A stretch of 64,000 nt of DNA from Gemmatimonadota bacterium (GCA_016209885.1 JACQVF010000101.1:1-64000), one strand, 5' to 3'. Numbered from the stretch's first letter, positions 51,311 through 62,000 are shown. Notes: generated by a model not told the origin, from the letters alone. Numbers and translations: made by a program.

Positions 51311-52555
51311 CTACTGCTCCCTCCGCTCCGCACCCTCGCCGCCCGACCCCGTCGCACCCGGGCCCATGAACAGCCACGCGAGACGCTCCGGCACCTCGCC
51401 GTACTCCACGTCCGTCAGGTTGACCTGGATCGCGACAACAACCTTCTGATCCGGGTATACGACGAGCGACGACGTGCCGCCCACTGCGCCGCCGCCGTGG
51501 CCGATCGTCCGGTGGCCCCGCTCGTCCTTCGCGATTCGCCAGCCCATCCCGTACCCCGTCTCCTCGCCCGCTGCCGTGCGCATCGGCGTGAGAAGGAGCG
51601 CGAGCGTCTGCGCCTTGAGGAACCCCGGCTGCAGGATCGCCGAGCCCAGGCGTACCAGATCCTCTGGCGTCGTCAGGAACCCGCCGCCTGGATGCTTGTA
51701 GCTGTTGTCCGCGAACGGACCGTTGAGAAGCGTCCGCTCCTTCGAGTTCCACCCCGTCTTCCGCGTGTGGTAGGAAGAACCGCCGCCCGAGCGCTCGTAG
51801 AAGCTCACCCGGTACGCGATGATCGTGTCCGAGTGGTCGCCGACCGTCGAGCGCATCCCCAGCGGCTCGAACACGTTCTCGTGCATCAGGATCACGTACG
51901 GTTTGCCCCCCGCCCGCTGCATCGCCATGCCCAGGAGGTTGAAGCCGTAGCTCGAGTACGAGTACTTGCTTCCCGGCTGGAAGAGGAGCGCATTGTCCTT
52001 GAAGTACTCCAGCGCATCCACGAGGTCCGTGTACCGCTTCTTGTTGAAAAACTCCTCGCCCTGGGGGTCGTAGTGCCGGATCCCGGAGAGGTGGCCGGCA
52101 AGCTGGCGGATCGTGATCGTTGGGTGCTTCTCCGGCCACTGCGGCACGTACTTCCGCACCGGCGCGTCCAGGTCGATCTGGCCGCGCTCGACCAGCACGG
52201 CGAGCCCCGTCCCGGTCATCGCCTTGGCGATGCTCCCGCTCCGGAACTTCGTGATCGGGGTCACCGGGATACGGTGCTCCACATTCGCGTAGCCGAACCC
52301 CTCCGACCAGACGATCTCACCGCCCACAGCCACGGCCACCGACAGCCCGGGTATGCCCTGCTCTTCCATGAGCGCCGACAGGAGCGTTCGGGAGTCCACG
52401 ATCGCGGCCTCGTACCGCTTCGCGATCGGCGTCATGTAGGAAGGTTGCCCGTACGGCTGCGGAAGCGCCGACGCGGGCGCCCACGCCGCCAGTGCCAGGG
52501 AGACTAGAAGCAAGCGCGTGACCCGCGCCGCCACGGAAACAGTGCTGACTCTCAT
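51311..52555 (-). CDS. Secreted serine hydrolase, class C beta-lactamase/EstB family
   Basis: Third serine hydrolase of this type, 414 residues from the ATG at 52555 behind GACGGAGGGG. The longer frame upstream has no start signal. Signal peptide LLLVSLALAAWAPASA (to residue 30). Motifs: Ser108-I-A-Lys111 in RSGSIAKAM, YSYSSYGFNLLGM with the tyrosine motif, and TIGHGGGAVGGTSSLVVYP. The C-terminal tail is Gly/Glu/Arg-rich. It differs from the pair at 17.8 and 22.8 kb (SIAK instead of SIGK). It stands alone between a decayed susC and the prpF-2 unit. Substrate unknown. Confidence 0.84.
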   Translation of the reverse strand: MRVSTVSVAARVTRLLLVSLALAAWAPASALPQPYGQPSYMTPIAKRYEAAIVDSRTLLSALMEEQGIPGLSVAVAVGGEIVWSEGFGYANVEHRIPVTPITKFRSGSIAKAMTGTGLAVLVERGQIDLDAPVRKYVPQWPEKHPTITIRQLAGHLSGIRHYDPQGEEFFNKKRYTDLVDALEYFKDNALLFQPGSKYSYSSYGFNLLGMAMQRAGGKPYVILMHENVFEPLGMRSTVGDHSDTIIAYRVSFYERSGGGSSYHTRKTGWNSKERTLLNGPFADNSYKHPGGGFLTTPEDLVRLGSAILQPGFLKAQTLALLLTPMRTAAGEETGYGMGWRIAKDERGHRTIGHGGGAVGGTSSLVVYPDQKVVVAIQVNLTDVEYGEVPERLAWLFMGPGATGSGGEGAERREQ

Positions 52556-52844
52556 GGACCCCTCCGTCGTGTAGGAGCTCCCGGCAGAGTGGACCTCATC
52601 CAGTGAGGCGAGCGCGCGAGCAGCCGAGGGGACGAGGGCCCGCCGGATAACGAACTCCATGCCCCAGTCGAGTGCGCAGACGCTACCCCTGCAGGGCGCG
52701 GACCGCAAGGTGTCCACCACGCGTCAACGCCCGAACCCGAGCCAGAGACGCCGCGCTGCGGTCCTGGGAAGGGCACGACCCGACGGCTGAACTGGCCGCC
52801 GGGTCGTGCCCGCGAACGCTGGCTAGCGCAGAGTTGCAGGGCTG

Positions 52845-53258
52845 GTAGTTCCCGCCCTGCCGGACCGTGAACTCCCAGATCGGCCGGCCCTGTACGCCCC
52901 GCTTCGTGAAGATCTGGATGACTCCGTTCGAGGCTTCGGTCCCATACAGGGTGGCCGCCGCCGGACCCTTGATGATCTCGAGGCTCTCGATGTCGTTGAT
53001 GTTCAGGTCGTCGATCCGCCTCATCTGCGGACCACCCCGGCCGGGCGGACCGCCGCGGGTGTTGTCCACCCGGATCCCGTCGACGTAAATCAGCGGATCG
53101 CTGGCCGGCGCGGGGCTGGTGACCCCACGAATGCGAATGGAGCCCGAGCCGCCGACCATCCCCGTGGATGGGACAACCATGACCCCCACCACGTTTCCGA
53201 TCGCCCGCTTCTGCGCGCCGCCGGGCGTTCCGGTAACCACAATCTCATCGAGGGCCAG
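52845..53258 (-). pseudogene. SusC plug-domain fragment
   Basis: A piece of a SusC gene: LALDEIVVTGTPGGAQKRAIG, then IRIRGVTSPAPASDPLIYVDG-type plug sequence, then NDIESLEIIKGPAAATLYGTEASNG and QGRPIWEFTVRQGG. The signal peptide, carboxypeptidase-like domain and whole barrel are absent. Compared with SusC-1, about 30 residues are also missing in frame after AIGNVV. The piece ends 23 bases from the stop of the beta-propeller gene. The remaining gap down to 52556 shows no feature. It is a decayed fourth SusC. Confidence 0.8.
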
Positions 53259-53281
53259 GTGAGTCCGCGCGCACCGGCACC

Positions 53282-56200
53282 TCACCCCCTCGCGGCAAAC
53301 CGCCGCCGGAACTGCGCGAGCTCTGTATCCACCAGCTTCTGCAGCCTGGCGACCTGCGCGTCGACGCGCGCGGAGAGGTCCCGGAAGAGCTCGTGCGCCT
53401 GCGCAGTGGGCGGCGCATCGCTCAGCTCCGTGAGTCCGAACAGGGTGGATAGCTTGTCGTTCAACCTGGTCGGATAGTTGATGAGGTCCTGCGTCGCCTT
53501 GGCGCGGAACTGGATGAGCTGCTCCTCGATCCGGTACAGCTCGCGGGTGATGGCCTCGGCGGCGCGCGAGGCATCGCGGCCGCGGCCGGCCGCTTCCGCG
53601 TTACGGACCGCCGCCTCGACGTCGCTGCGCAGCCCCCGGATCCTCAGCACGACCTGGTGGGTCTCCGTGATCTTGTCGCGGACCGCCAGGAGGAATCGGT
53701 GCAGCTCGGCGTACTGCGCCGGGGTCATGTCGATGCGGGGATCCTTCCCCACCTCGAAGTCCCGGGCCTGGCTCGCGCCGCCGATGGCGAGCGTCACCCG
53801 ATAGCTCCCGGGCGGCAGCAGGGGACCCCTGGGATTGTGCCGCCGGAAGATCGCGCCCTCGAGGGCGAGCGGACCGGGATAGCGCATGTTCTCCCAGACG
53901 AAGCGGTTGAGCCCCACCTGGGCCGCGATCTCCGGGGCGCCGGACGACGTCCGTGCAAACCGCCGCACCACCTCACCCGTCGCATCGGTGATGGTCAGCG
54001 TCACCTCGCCCGCCGGCGGCTGCCCCAGGTAGTAGTAGATCACGACTCCGTTCGGCGGGTTCGTGCCCACCGCCGTAGAGCCGGCCTCGGTCCCGCCCGG
54101 CCGCGCCACCGCACCGACGGAGCCCTCGCGGAAGCGGACCACCGGCTCCGGCTGGAAGAGATGGACCGTTGATGCCAGGACTTCGCCCGTGAGCTGCCGG
54201 AGAACGTGCAGCCCATCAAGGATCCAGAACGAACGCCCGTGCGTGGCGATCGCCAGCTCGTTGCCCTTCACCTCCATGTCGTGAATCGGCACCAGCGGGA
54301 GATTGAGCTGCAGAGGCTGCCACCTCCCGCCGTCGTCGATGGAGACGTAGGCCCCGGTCTCCGTGCCCGCGTAGAGGAGCCCCCGCCGCTGCGGGTCCTC
54401 GCGGATCACCCGGGTGAAGTCGTTCTCCCGGATCCCGTTCGTGATCTTGTTCCACGTCCTGCCGTAGTCGCTCGTCTTATAGAGGTACGGCGTCAGGTCA
54501 TCGAGCTTGTATCGCGTCGCCGCCACATAGGCGGCCGCCGCATCATGCGGCGAAGGCTCGATGATGCTGATCATGGTGAACTCGGGCAGATCCTTCGGCG
54601 TCACGCTCTCCCAGCGCTTTCCGCCGTCGCGCGAGACGTGGATGAGCCCGTCGTCCGAGCCCGCCCACAGCACCCCCGGCTGCGCCGGCGATTCATCGAA
54701 GGCGAAGACCGTCGCGTACCATTCGATCCCGGTGTTGTCCCGCTTGATGGGCCCCCAGGACGGACCCGTGTCCTCGGGGTCGCCCCACCCGGGCGTCGGC
54801 TCCAGGGTCTTCGGGTCCGCCCGCGTCAGGTCCGGGCTCACGATCTCCCAGCTCCGGCCCTCGTTCGTGGACTTGTGCACGAACTGGGAGGTCACGTACA
54901 GGACGTTCGGGTCGTGAGGCGAGAGGATGACCGGGTAGACCCACTGGAATCGGTACTTGAGATCCCGGCCGCCCCAACCCCAGTACATCTCGGGCCACGG
55001 CGAGATGTCGCTGACCTGCCGCGTCCGGTGATCGTAGCGCGTCAGGTAGTAGTGATCGCCGGAGTAGACGATGTTCGGGTCATCGGGCCGGACCGCCGTA
55101 TAGCCGTCTTCGCTTCCACCGATCGTGTACCATTCCTGCTCACCGATCTCCCCGAAGTCGGAGCGGCTGGGGACCGAAAGCGTCGAGTTGTCTTGTTGGT
55201 TCCCGTAAACCCGGTATGGGAACTGGTTGTCCGTGGTCACGTGGTAGAACTGCGCCGTGGGCTGGTTGTAGATGCTCGACCATGTCTTTCCGCCGTCGAA
55301 TGATACCGTGCCGCCGCCGTCGTTCGATTCGGCCATGCGGCTGGGATCGCGAGGGTCGATCCAGAGGTCGTGGATGTCCCCGTGGGGCGCGGGGAGCCGG
55401 ATGTACGTCCGCCCGCCGTCCGTCGACTTCCAGAGGCTCGTGTTCAGAACGTAGACCGTCTCCGGGTCCTTCGGGTCCGCGACGATGTGATGGTAGTACC
55501 AGGGACGCTGGAGCAGCTCCGCCCTCTGACTCGTGAGCTGCCAGGTGACCCCGGCATCGTCGGAACGGTAGACACCGGATCGGTCGCGCTCCGCCTCGAT
55601 GATGGCCCAGAGGCGGGCCGCATTCGCCGGCGATACCGCGATCCCGATACGGCCCCGATTCGTGCCCTCGGGTAGCCCGCGGTTGCGCGTGAGCTCCGTC
55701 CATGTGCGGCCGCCATCCGTGCTCTTGTGGAGTCCGCTCGACGGACCCGCGGCGCGCAGACCCCACGGGTAGCGCCGCGCCTCCCACGTGGCGGCATACA
55801 GCACCTGAGGATCTCGCGGGTCCATGGCGAGATCGATGGCGCCCGTCCGCTCGTTCGGGAAGAGAACTTTCTCCCACGTCCGTCCGCCGTCCGCGGAGCG
55901 GAAGACGCCACGCTCGGGGTTCGGGCCCCAGGCGTGTCCGAGAGCCGCCACGTAGACCACGTCGGGGTCGCCAGGGTGAACGCGGATGCGCCCGATCTGG
56001 CGTGTGGCCTCGAGCCCCACGCGCGTCCAGCTCTTTCCGCCATCGCCGGACCGGTAGACCCCGTCGCCATGGGAGATGTTGCCCCGAATGCACGCCTCGC
56101 CGGTCCCCACGTAGACCACCTCGGGGTTCGACTGCGAGACGGCAATGGCACCGATGGAGCCCGAGCCGAAGTAGCCGTCGGACACGTTTCGCCAGGTATA

Positions 56201-56497
56201 GCCCCCGTTCTCCGTCTTCCACACGCCTCCGCCCGTGGACCCCAGGTAGAAGATCAAGCGATTCTGCGGATCGCCGGCGATGGCCACGGAGCGCCCGCCC
56301 CGGTACGGGCCGAGCGACCGCCAGCTCAGGGCCTGGAGGGCCGAGGCCGGCACCTCGGACGGTCGGGACGCCGGCGATGTCGGCTCGGGACGTGCGGCCT
56401 GCCCCCTGGCCTGCCCGGTGGGCGCCCACAGCGCAAGGGGCAGAAGGACGCCTGCGAAGCGACGGAAGCGGACGAGGGCTGCGCTCTCGAATGGCAT
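53282..56497 (-). CDS. Secreted sortilin/BNR-type beta-propeller protein
   Basis: Large secreted protein of the WD40/YVTN/BNR (VPS10-like) repeat group, 1071 residues from the ATG at 56497 behind GGAGGG. Signal peptide to about residue 30. Repeated Asp-box motifs across ~55-740 include YRSGDGGKSWTRV, FRSADGGRTWEKV, HKSTDGGRTWTEL, YRSDDAGVTWQL and HVSRDGGKRWESV, consistent with one or two beta-propellers. A beta-sandwich region follows (~810-900), then a helical C-terminus (~930-1070). Such proteins are common in Gemmatimonadota; the function is unproven, perhaps peptide or glycan binding or hydrolysis. It stands between the class-A-like hydrolase and the SusC fragment. Confidence 0.82.
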   Translation of the reverse strand: MPFESAALVRFRRFAGVLLPLALWAPTGQARGQAARPEPTSPASRPSEVPASALQALSWRSLGPYRGGRSVAIAGDPQNRLIFYLGSTGGGVWKTENGGYTWRNVSDGYFGSGSIGAIAVSQSNPEVVYVGTGEACIRGNISHGDGVYRSGDGGKSWTRVGLEATRQIGRIRVHPGDPDVVYVAALGHAWGPNPERGVFRSADGGRTWEKVLFPNERTGAIDLAMDPRDPQVLYAATWEARRYPWGLRAAGPSSGLHKSTDGGRTWTELTRNRGLPEGTNRGRIGIAVSPANAARLWAIIEAERDRSGVYRSDDAGVTWQLTSQRAELLQRPWYYHHIVADPKDPETVYVLNTSLWKSTDGGRTYIRLPAPHGDIHDLWIDPRDPSRMAESNDGGGTVSFDGGKTWSSIYNQPTAQFYHVTTDNQFPYRVYGNQQDNSTLSVPSRSDFGEIGEQEWYTIGGSEDGYTAVRPDDPNIVYSGDHYYLTRYDHRTRQVSDISPWPEMYWGWGGRDLKYRFQWVYPVILSPHDPNVLYVTSQFVHKSTNEGRSWEIVSPDLTRADPKTLEPTPGWGDPEDTGPSWGPIKRDNTGIEWYATVFAFDESPAQPGVLWAGSDDGLIHVSRDGGKRWESVTPKDLPEFTMISIIEPSPHDAAAAYVAATRYKLDDLTPYLYKTSDYGRTWNKITNGIRENDFTRVIREDPQRRGLLYAGTETGAYVSIDDGGRWQPLQLNLPLVPIHDMEVKGNELAIATHGRSFWILDGLHVLRQLTGEVLASTVHLFQPEPVVRFREGSVGAVARPGGTEAGSTAVGTNPPNGVVIYYYLGQPPAGEVTLTITDATGEVVRRFARTSSGAPEIAAQVGLNRFVWENMRYPGPLALEGAIFRRHNPRGPLLPPGSYRVTLAIGGASQARDFEVGKDPRIDMTPAQYAELHRFLLAVRDKITETHQVVLRIRGLRSDVEAAVRNAEAAGRGRDASRAAEAITRELYRIEEQLIQFRAKATQDLINYPTRLNDKLSTLFGLTELSDAPPTAQAHELFRDLSARVDAQVARLQKLVDTELAQFRRRFAARG

Positions 56498-56610
56498 CGG
56501 TATGCCCTCCACAGAGAATGAGGAACGGATCGGATGGAAGCGCGCGTCATCAAGCTACGCTGCGCGCGAATGCGAGGCGAGAGGCCGACGGGCGGGGCGG
56601 GCGAGCCCGC

Positions 56611-57588
56611 TCACCGCCAGGCTTTTACCAGGTCCTCAGCGATCCTGCCGATGGCCGCCTCCAGCTCCACGAAATCGCCGCGATTCTCGTTCGTGAAGAC
56701 GGACACCACGGTGGGTCCGCCCTCGTAGTAGAGAATGCCCACATCGCTCCCCGAGTACGGAGCCCAGTCCCCCGTCTTGTGCGCCAGTACCACGTCCTGG
56801 AACCGAATGCGCTGCGGCAGCCGCGAGCTGGAGACCTGGCGCTTGAGGATGTCGATCATCTCGCTGGTATGCTCGGGCGAGGCAAGCTCGCCGTTGTGGA
56901 GCTGCTCCAGCAGCCGCGACATCTCGCGGGCCGTGCTGCGGCCGAGCCACTCCGCGGAATCGCGCACGAACCGCTCGCGCGCCGCGGGGTCCGCGGGCGA
57001 TCCGCGCTCGAACACCTCGCGGTCGGAGAGCGACGCCGCCGCCGGGTCCGCGAACTCGAGCACTCGCCGGAACCGGCCGCCCGTCGTCGACTTGAGCCGC
57101 GTTTCCCTGTACCCGAGCGCCGCCAGCATCTCGTTCACGCGCTCCAGCCCCACCCGCTTGATCATGATGTCGGTGGCGCTGTTGTCGCTCGTGATGATCA
57201 TCTCGGTGATGATGTCGCGGTAGGTGGGCTGGAGCCCCGGCGCGAAGTGCTGGAGCACACCGCTCCCTCGCCGCATGTCCTCCGGCGCGACCACGTACCG
57301 CTCGTTCAGGTCGAGAATGCCCGCCTCCGCGTCCCGGTACGCGAGCACCATGACCGGAAGCTTAATCACGCTCAGCGTGTTCATGGGCTCGTCCGCCCGG
57401 ATCGCGATCTCCCGGCCCGTAGGGAGATGCTTCGCGTAGACCGACGTCTTCGCGTCCAGGGCATCCACCCAGGACCGGACCTGATCCTCGAGGCTCGGCG
57501 CAGCCGCGCAGGCCGCCACCACCGCACCGAGCATCACGGACAGCGCAGCCGCTGCGAGCATTCGAGCCCCCGGCAAGCTTGCTCCCAT
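56611..57588 (-). CDS. Class A beta-lactamase-like serine hydrolase, lipoprotein
   Basis: Penicilloyl-serine-transferase fold protein, 325 residues from the ATG at 57588 behind GAGGTG. The lipoprotein signal ends GAVVAAC. Motifs: Ser-V-I-Lys in NTLSVIKLPVM, Ser-Asp-Asn in IITSDNSATDIM, and Lys-Thr-Gly in LAHKTGDWAPYSG. The omega-loop ExxLN motif that deacylates beta-lactams is not recognisable between SDN and KTG. I therefore expect an esterase or peptidase-type serine hydrolase rather than a resistance enzyme. It lies after susCD-3 and before the beta-propeller gene on the same strand, probably in the same unit. Confidence 0.83.
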   Translation of the reverse strand: MGASLPGARMLAAAALSVMLGAVVAACAAAPSLEDQVRSWVDALDAKTSVYAKHLPTGREIAIRADEPMNTLSVIKLPVMVLAYRDAEAGILDLNERYVVAPEDMRRGSGVLQHFAPGLQPTYRDIITEMIITSDNSATDIMIKRVGLERVNEMLAALGYRETRLKSTTGGRFRRVLEFADPAAASLSDREVFERGSPADPAARERFVRDSAEWLGRSTAREMSRLLEQLHNGELASPEHTSEMIDILKRQVSSSRLPQRIRFQDVVLAHKTGDWAPYSGSDVGILYYEGGPTVVSVFTNENRGDFVELEAAIGRIAEDLVKAWR

Positions 57589-57631
57589 TGGACACCTCAC
57601 CCCGGCCGGTGAGCGGGTTCGAGGGTTAGAA

Positions 57632-57663
57632 CCCTGTAACCCTGTAACCCTGTAACCCTCCAA
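57632..57663. repeat. CCCTGTAA tandem octamer
   Basis: Three exact copies of CCCTGTAA followed by CCCTCCAA, between the susD-3 stop (57692) and the class-A-like hydrolase start. Same period and position type as the repeats at 42639 and 51238. Confidence 0.7.
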
Positions 57664-57691
57664 CCCGCCGGCGGCAAGTGGACGATGTGCG

Positions 57692-58987
57692 CTAACCCCT
57701 GATATTCGGGTTGCCCTCGATCTCGATCCGCGGCAGCGGCATGCACGTGGTCTCGCCGTAGGGCACGCCGTCCGGCCCGATCCCCGTCTTGAACGGCAGC
57801 TTGTGGCGCAGCATGTCGTTGATGCGATGTCCTTCCAGGAACAGCACGCGGCTCCGCTCCTGGATGACGTGATCCAGGATCGCCTTCGGATCCGAGCTGG
57901 TGAACGGCGGGAGTGCGGCCGCGCTGTGGAACTGGTTGATGATGTTCACCGCGCTCTGTCCACCCTCCGCCTCCGCGATGATGAGCTGCGCCTCCTCCCA
58001 GCTCGCGAGCCGGTACGAGCTCCCGAACGATGTGTACTTCGTCTGCCAGTAGATGATGCTGTTGTCCGCGCCCCTGCGGTCCGCCTGCACAACCTTCACC
58101 CTCGGGTCCGCGACGCCGCCCCACATCAGGTTCACGTAGTCGAGGTCCACGGAGATCGCGCCGTTGTTGATGTTGTCCTGGTACATCAGGTTCCAGCGCG
58201 TCTGGATCGCGGACGACCGCGTGACCTGTCGCACGTAGCCTTTCGGGACGAGTTTCGCATCCGCCGCGGCCTCCGCCTTCTTCCCCAGGTCGAGGCGCAC
58301 GCGGGCGCGTCCCACCAGCGCCATGTTCGCGATATCGTTGCTGCTCGCCGCCCGGGCGCCGTCGATCGCCTCCGCGAACCGCTGCTCGGCCAGCGCCAGC
58401 ACGGCCGGCGGCTTCAGGAGCGGACCCTCGTCAATGGCCATGTCGCAGAAGCTCTCGCCCAGGAGCGCCAGGCTGTAGGCCTCGTGGGCCAGGGCGGTGG
58501 CGCGATACACGGGCCTGCTGGGGACCTTCTGATCACCCCACTCGTCCAGGCGTCGCACCGCGTCCTTACCCTGGAAGCGCGCGGTCTGGAGCGGCCGGTA
58601 CACGCCGTAGCCGCGGTCCACGCCGGCAGCCGCCGTGAACGCCGTGCACCCCTTCACGTCCTCGATGTTCGTGATCCGGCGCTGACTCCACAGGAAGATG
58701 GCGCGGGCGCCCGTGCTGTGCCGGAGCTCGCCCGAGATCATACCCGTGGCCGGCACGTAGTTGTTGAACGCACACTCGAAGTCGCCGACCACGCTGGTGA
58801 TGAGGATCTCCGCGATGGCGGGATCGTCCAGCGCCTCGGCGCCCACCTTCGTGGGCAGCTCGACCTCGAGTAGGCTCTCGCACCCGGCCAGGACGCCCAG
58901 CGCAGCCAGGCTGAGCAGCACCGCCGACGCCCGCAGACGCCCCTTCGGCGCCCGGGAACGCACGTGCCTTTCAACGATGGTCCACAT
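57692..58987 (-). CDS. susD: SusD/RagB-family outer-membrane lipoprotein
   Basis: SusD-type lipoprotein, 431 residues from the ATG at 58987, chosen because AAGGAG lies nine bases upstream. The signal ends LAALGVLAGC, followed by ESLLEVELPTKVGAEALDDP, closely matching SusD-1. The C-terminal region has SWEEAQLIIAEAEGGQSAV and HVIQERSRVLFLEGHRINDM-type sequence, ending CMPLPRIEIEGNPNIRG. It lies 70 bases after susC-3. The similarity of SusCD-1 and SusCD-3 indicates duplication within the locus, or two systems for related compounds. Confidence 0.88.
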   Translation of the reverse strand: MWTIVERHVRSRAPKGRLRASAVLLSLAALGVLAGCESLLEVELPTKVGAEALDDPAIAEILITSVVGDFECAFNNYVPATGMISGELRHSTGARAIFLWSQRRITNIEDVKGCTAFTAAAGVDRGYGVYRPLQTARFQGKDAVRRLDEWGDQKVPSRPVYRATALAHEAYSLALLGESFCDMAIDEGPLLKPPAVLALAEQRFAEAIDGARAASSNDIANMALVGRARVRLDLGKKAEAAADAKLVPKGYVRQVTRSSAIQTRWNLMYQDNINNGAISVDLDYVNLMWGGVADPRVKVVQADRRGADNSIIYWQTKYTSFGSSYRLASWEEAQLIIAEAEGGQSAVNIINQFHSAAALPPFTSSDPKAILDHVIQERSRVLFLEGHRINDMLRHKLPFKTGIGPDGVPYGETTCMPLPRIEIEGNPNIRG

Positions 58988-59057
58988 GAGCTTGCACTCC
59001 TTCCCCGTCACGCCTGACGCGAACGTTGCCTCGGTCGGCGAACCCGCGTGCGCAACC

Positions 59058-62000
59058 TCAGAATGTCAGTCTCACGGTCGTCGTGAAGGTGGTGGACGGC
59101 GGCAGCCGCGTCTGGTAGTAGCCTCCCCACTCCGTGTGGTCCGCGTTCGCGGCCTCGGGATCCACGTCCCGGCGGCCGAAGGTCCCCGGCTGCTTCCACC
59201 ACAGCGTGGCCACGTTGTGCGTGGCGAAACTCACGGATCCCCGCGACGCCCCGAGCCGTCCCGCCCACCGCTCGGACAGCGTGTAGACGAGCGAGAGATC
59301 ACGGAGCTTCGCGAAGCTGCCGTCGATCAGACCCGCGGGCGAGCCGGTGCGCAGGATCTCATCGTATGCCGCCAGAATCGGGTCCTTGCGCTCATTGATC
59401 GCCAGCGAGTTGCGGAACACCACGTGCGAGCCCCACAGGTCGCCACTGATCTTCTTGTGACCGCCCATGAAATCCACCAGCGCGTACAGTCGGATGTTTC
59501 GGAAAAGCTGCAGCGTCGTGCTGCCGCCTCCTTGATAGGTGGGCACCGCCGGACCCCAGAACACGAACTCCGCCTGGCTGCACGGCACGGGCCGGCCACC
59601 CTGGGATGCCGGGCCCTCGCACATCGCGTTCACGATCTTGCCGTTCGCAGCGAACTCGGCAGAGACCACGCGGTGGTCCCAGATCCCCGCAATGGGATAC
59701 CCTTCCACGTGCCGCTGTCCGGTGGCCACGCCTTGAATCAGGGGCAGCGCGAGCGGCGGCAGGCCTCCCAGGCTCACCACCTCGCTGTGGTTGGTCGCGA
59801 GGCTGAAGCCCACGTCCCACGCCAGATTCCGGCGCTCGAGGAGTCGCGCGCTCAGCTCGAGTTCGATCCCCCGGTTCGCCAGCTCGCCCACGTTCACGAA
59901 CTGCACGCCCGGGAAGCCGCTGGACGGAGCCACGGTCCGCGGCACGATGGCGTCCTTCGTCTTCTTGTTGTAGTAGGTGAACGCGGCGCTCACGCGCTCG
60001 TTCAGCACGCTCGCGTCGAACCCGAGCTCGAGCTCCTCACCCACCTCCGGCTTGAGATCCGAATTGCCCACCGCCGCCGGCGTCAGGCCCGGCCTGTCGC
60101 CGGGCCCCGCCAGCGGCTCGTACAGGCGCCTCGCCGCGAAGACGTCCGGCTGCTTGCCGGCCCGGCCCCATGCCGCCCGCAGCTTCAAGGCGTTCACCAG
60201 CGGCACGTTCCAGAAGGGCTCCTCGTGGATCACCCAGGTGGCGCTGAGTTTGGGGTAGACCACGAAGTCGAAGTTCGCGCCGAACGCGCTGTTGTCATCC
60301 CCGCGCACCGCCGCGGTGAGGAATGCCCGCTGCTTCCAGCCGAGCTGCTCCTGCACGTAGAGCCCGAACGTCTTGTTCTCGATGAAGTCCTCGGATCCGG
60401 TACGCAGGGCGGCCGCCGCCACGGTGTTGTACCCAGGAACCGGGTACTCGCGCCCGCTCGCGGAGCTCGTCTCCACCTGCTTGCTGTAATACTGCGTGCC
60501 CGCGGACGTCTCGGCGGCGAGATCGGGGGTCACGTTCCACGAGGCCGTGGCCGCGTAGTCGAGGGTGGCGAACGTCGTCCTCACGTGCTCCAGGTCCTTC
60601 GCGCCCAGGCTGCTCGATCGGAAGAAGTACGCAGCCCCTGTGGGGTGGCGCGGGTACTCGTTCGAGTCCACGGAGTTCACCACGTCGGTCCCGACGGTGA
60701 TTCGCTGGGTGAACCAGTCTACCGGCCGGTGCCTGACCGTGAGTCCGCCGACGAACCGGTCCAGCTTCTCGAGCGCCTCGACCGTCGCGATCGCCTCGGG
60801 TGGAGATCCGCGATACCCCCGCGTGGGCGTCTCCTTGCGCTGCGGCAGGGTCCACACGATCTGAGTGGACAGGTCGGTCGCCGACGACGCGAACTGCGTC
60901 GTGCTCCGCAGGAACCCCATGTTCGTGCTGAAGTCGAGCTTGTCGCTGGGCGTGAAGTTCAAATTGCTGCGGGCGTGGAAGTTCTCCTGCCAGTTCCAGT
61001 CCACCATCCCCTCCGTCCGCTGGAACTGTCCGGAGAAGTAGTAGCGGAACGTCTCGCTCCCACCGGCCACCCCCAGGGCGTACCCCTGGTTATGGCCAGT
61101 GCGGAAGGGGGATCGGCCCGCCGCCTCCTCCTCCGCGATCAGGTTCATGCTTCGGATCTGGCCGGTCTGCGGATCCCGGTCGTAGGCCGTGGGGAACTTC
61201 CCGGACGGGTCCGCCAGCCAGGTCGCCCCCTGCTTGACGCTGAGGTCGAACACCGGGCGGCCCACCGCCCCTTTCTTCGTCGTGATCACGATGACCCCGG
61301 TGGAGGCCTCGGTCCCGAAGAGCGTCGCCGCCGCTGGGCCTTTGATCACCTCGATGCTCTCGATCTCCTCGGGGTTGATGTCGTTCAGGCGGTTGACTCT
61401 GCCGGCACGGAAGGGCTTCGGTCCCGCCTGCTGGCTGTTGTCGACCCGCACGCCGTCCACGTAAATGATCGGCACGCTTGACAGCGTCATGCTCGAGATC
61501 CCGCGGACCCGCATGGGACCGCCGGTCCCCACATCGCCGGGCGGCGCGAACCGCGTCACCCCCGGCACGAGGACGCTCAGGATGCCCTGCACGTCCTGGT
61601 ACGGAGCTACCTGCATGAGGTCGCTCACCTCGACCCGGGTCACCGAGTTCCCGATGGCCCGCGCCTGCGTGCCACCGGCCGTGCCCGTCACCACGATCTC
61701 GTCCAGCCTGAGAGCCTCTTCCTCAAGCTCGAAGTTCGCCTCCGTCGCGGCGCCCGCGCGCACGACCACCTGCTGTGACGCCGCCCGGTATCCAATCCGC
61801 TCGACCCGCAGCTCGTGGCTGCCCGCCGGAACGCCCACGAGCAGATAGCGGCCGTTCGCCGCCGTGAGACCGCCGATGTCCGTTCCCGGGACGTAGACCT
61901 GGACCGAGGCCAGGGGTGCCAGGCTCCGAGCGTCCACAACCCTCCCCGTGACCGTCCCTTCTTGCAGGGCCGACGGCGGCGCCGAATGAGTGATGCCGAT

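Noticed and set aside
17820-57588. Beta-lactam resistance genes
   Set aside because: The serine hydrolases have the fold, but two are embedded in catabolic operons, two others sit beside PrpF-type or SusCD genes, and the class A-like one lacks ExxLN.
58761-61481. A 906-codon open frame on the plus strand
   Set aside because: It is antisense to susC-3 and susD-3, has an Arg/His/Gln-rich composition and no domain; it is a by-product of high G+C content. The same applies to long frames at 7230-9017 (+), 60-1427 (-) and 39642-41534 (+).
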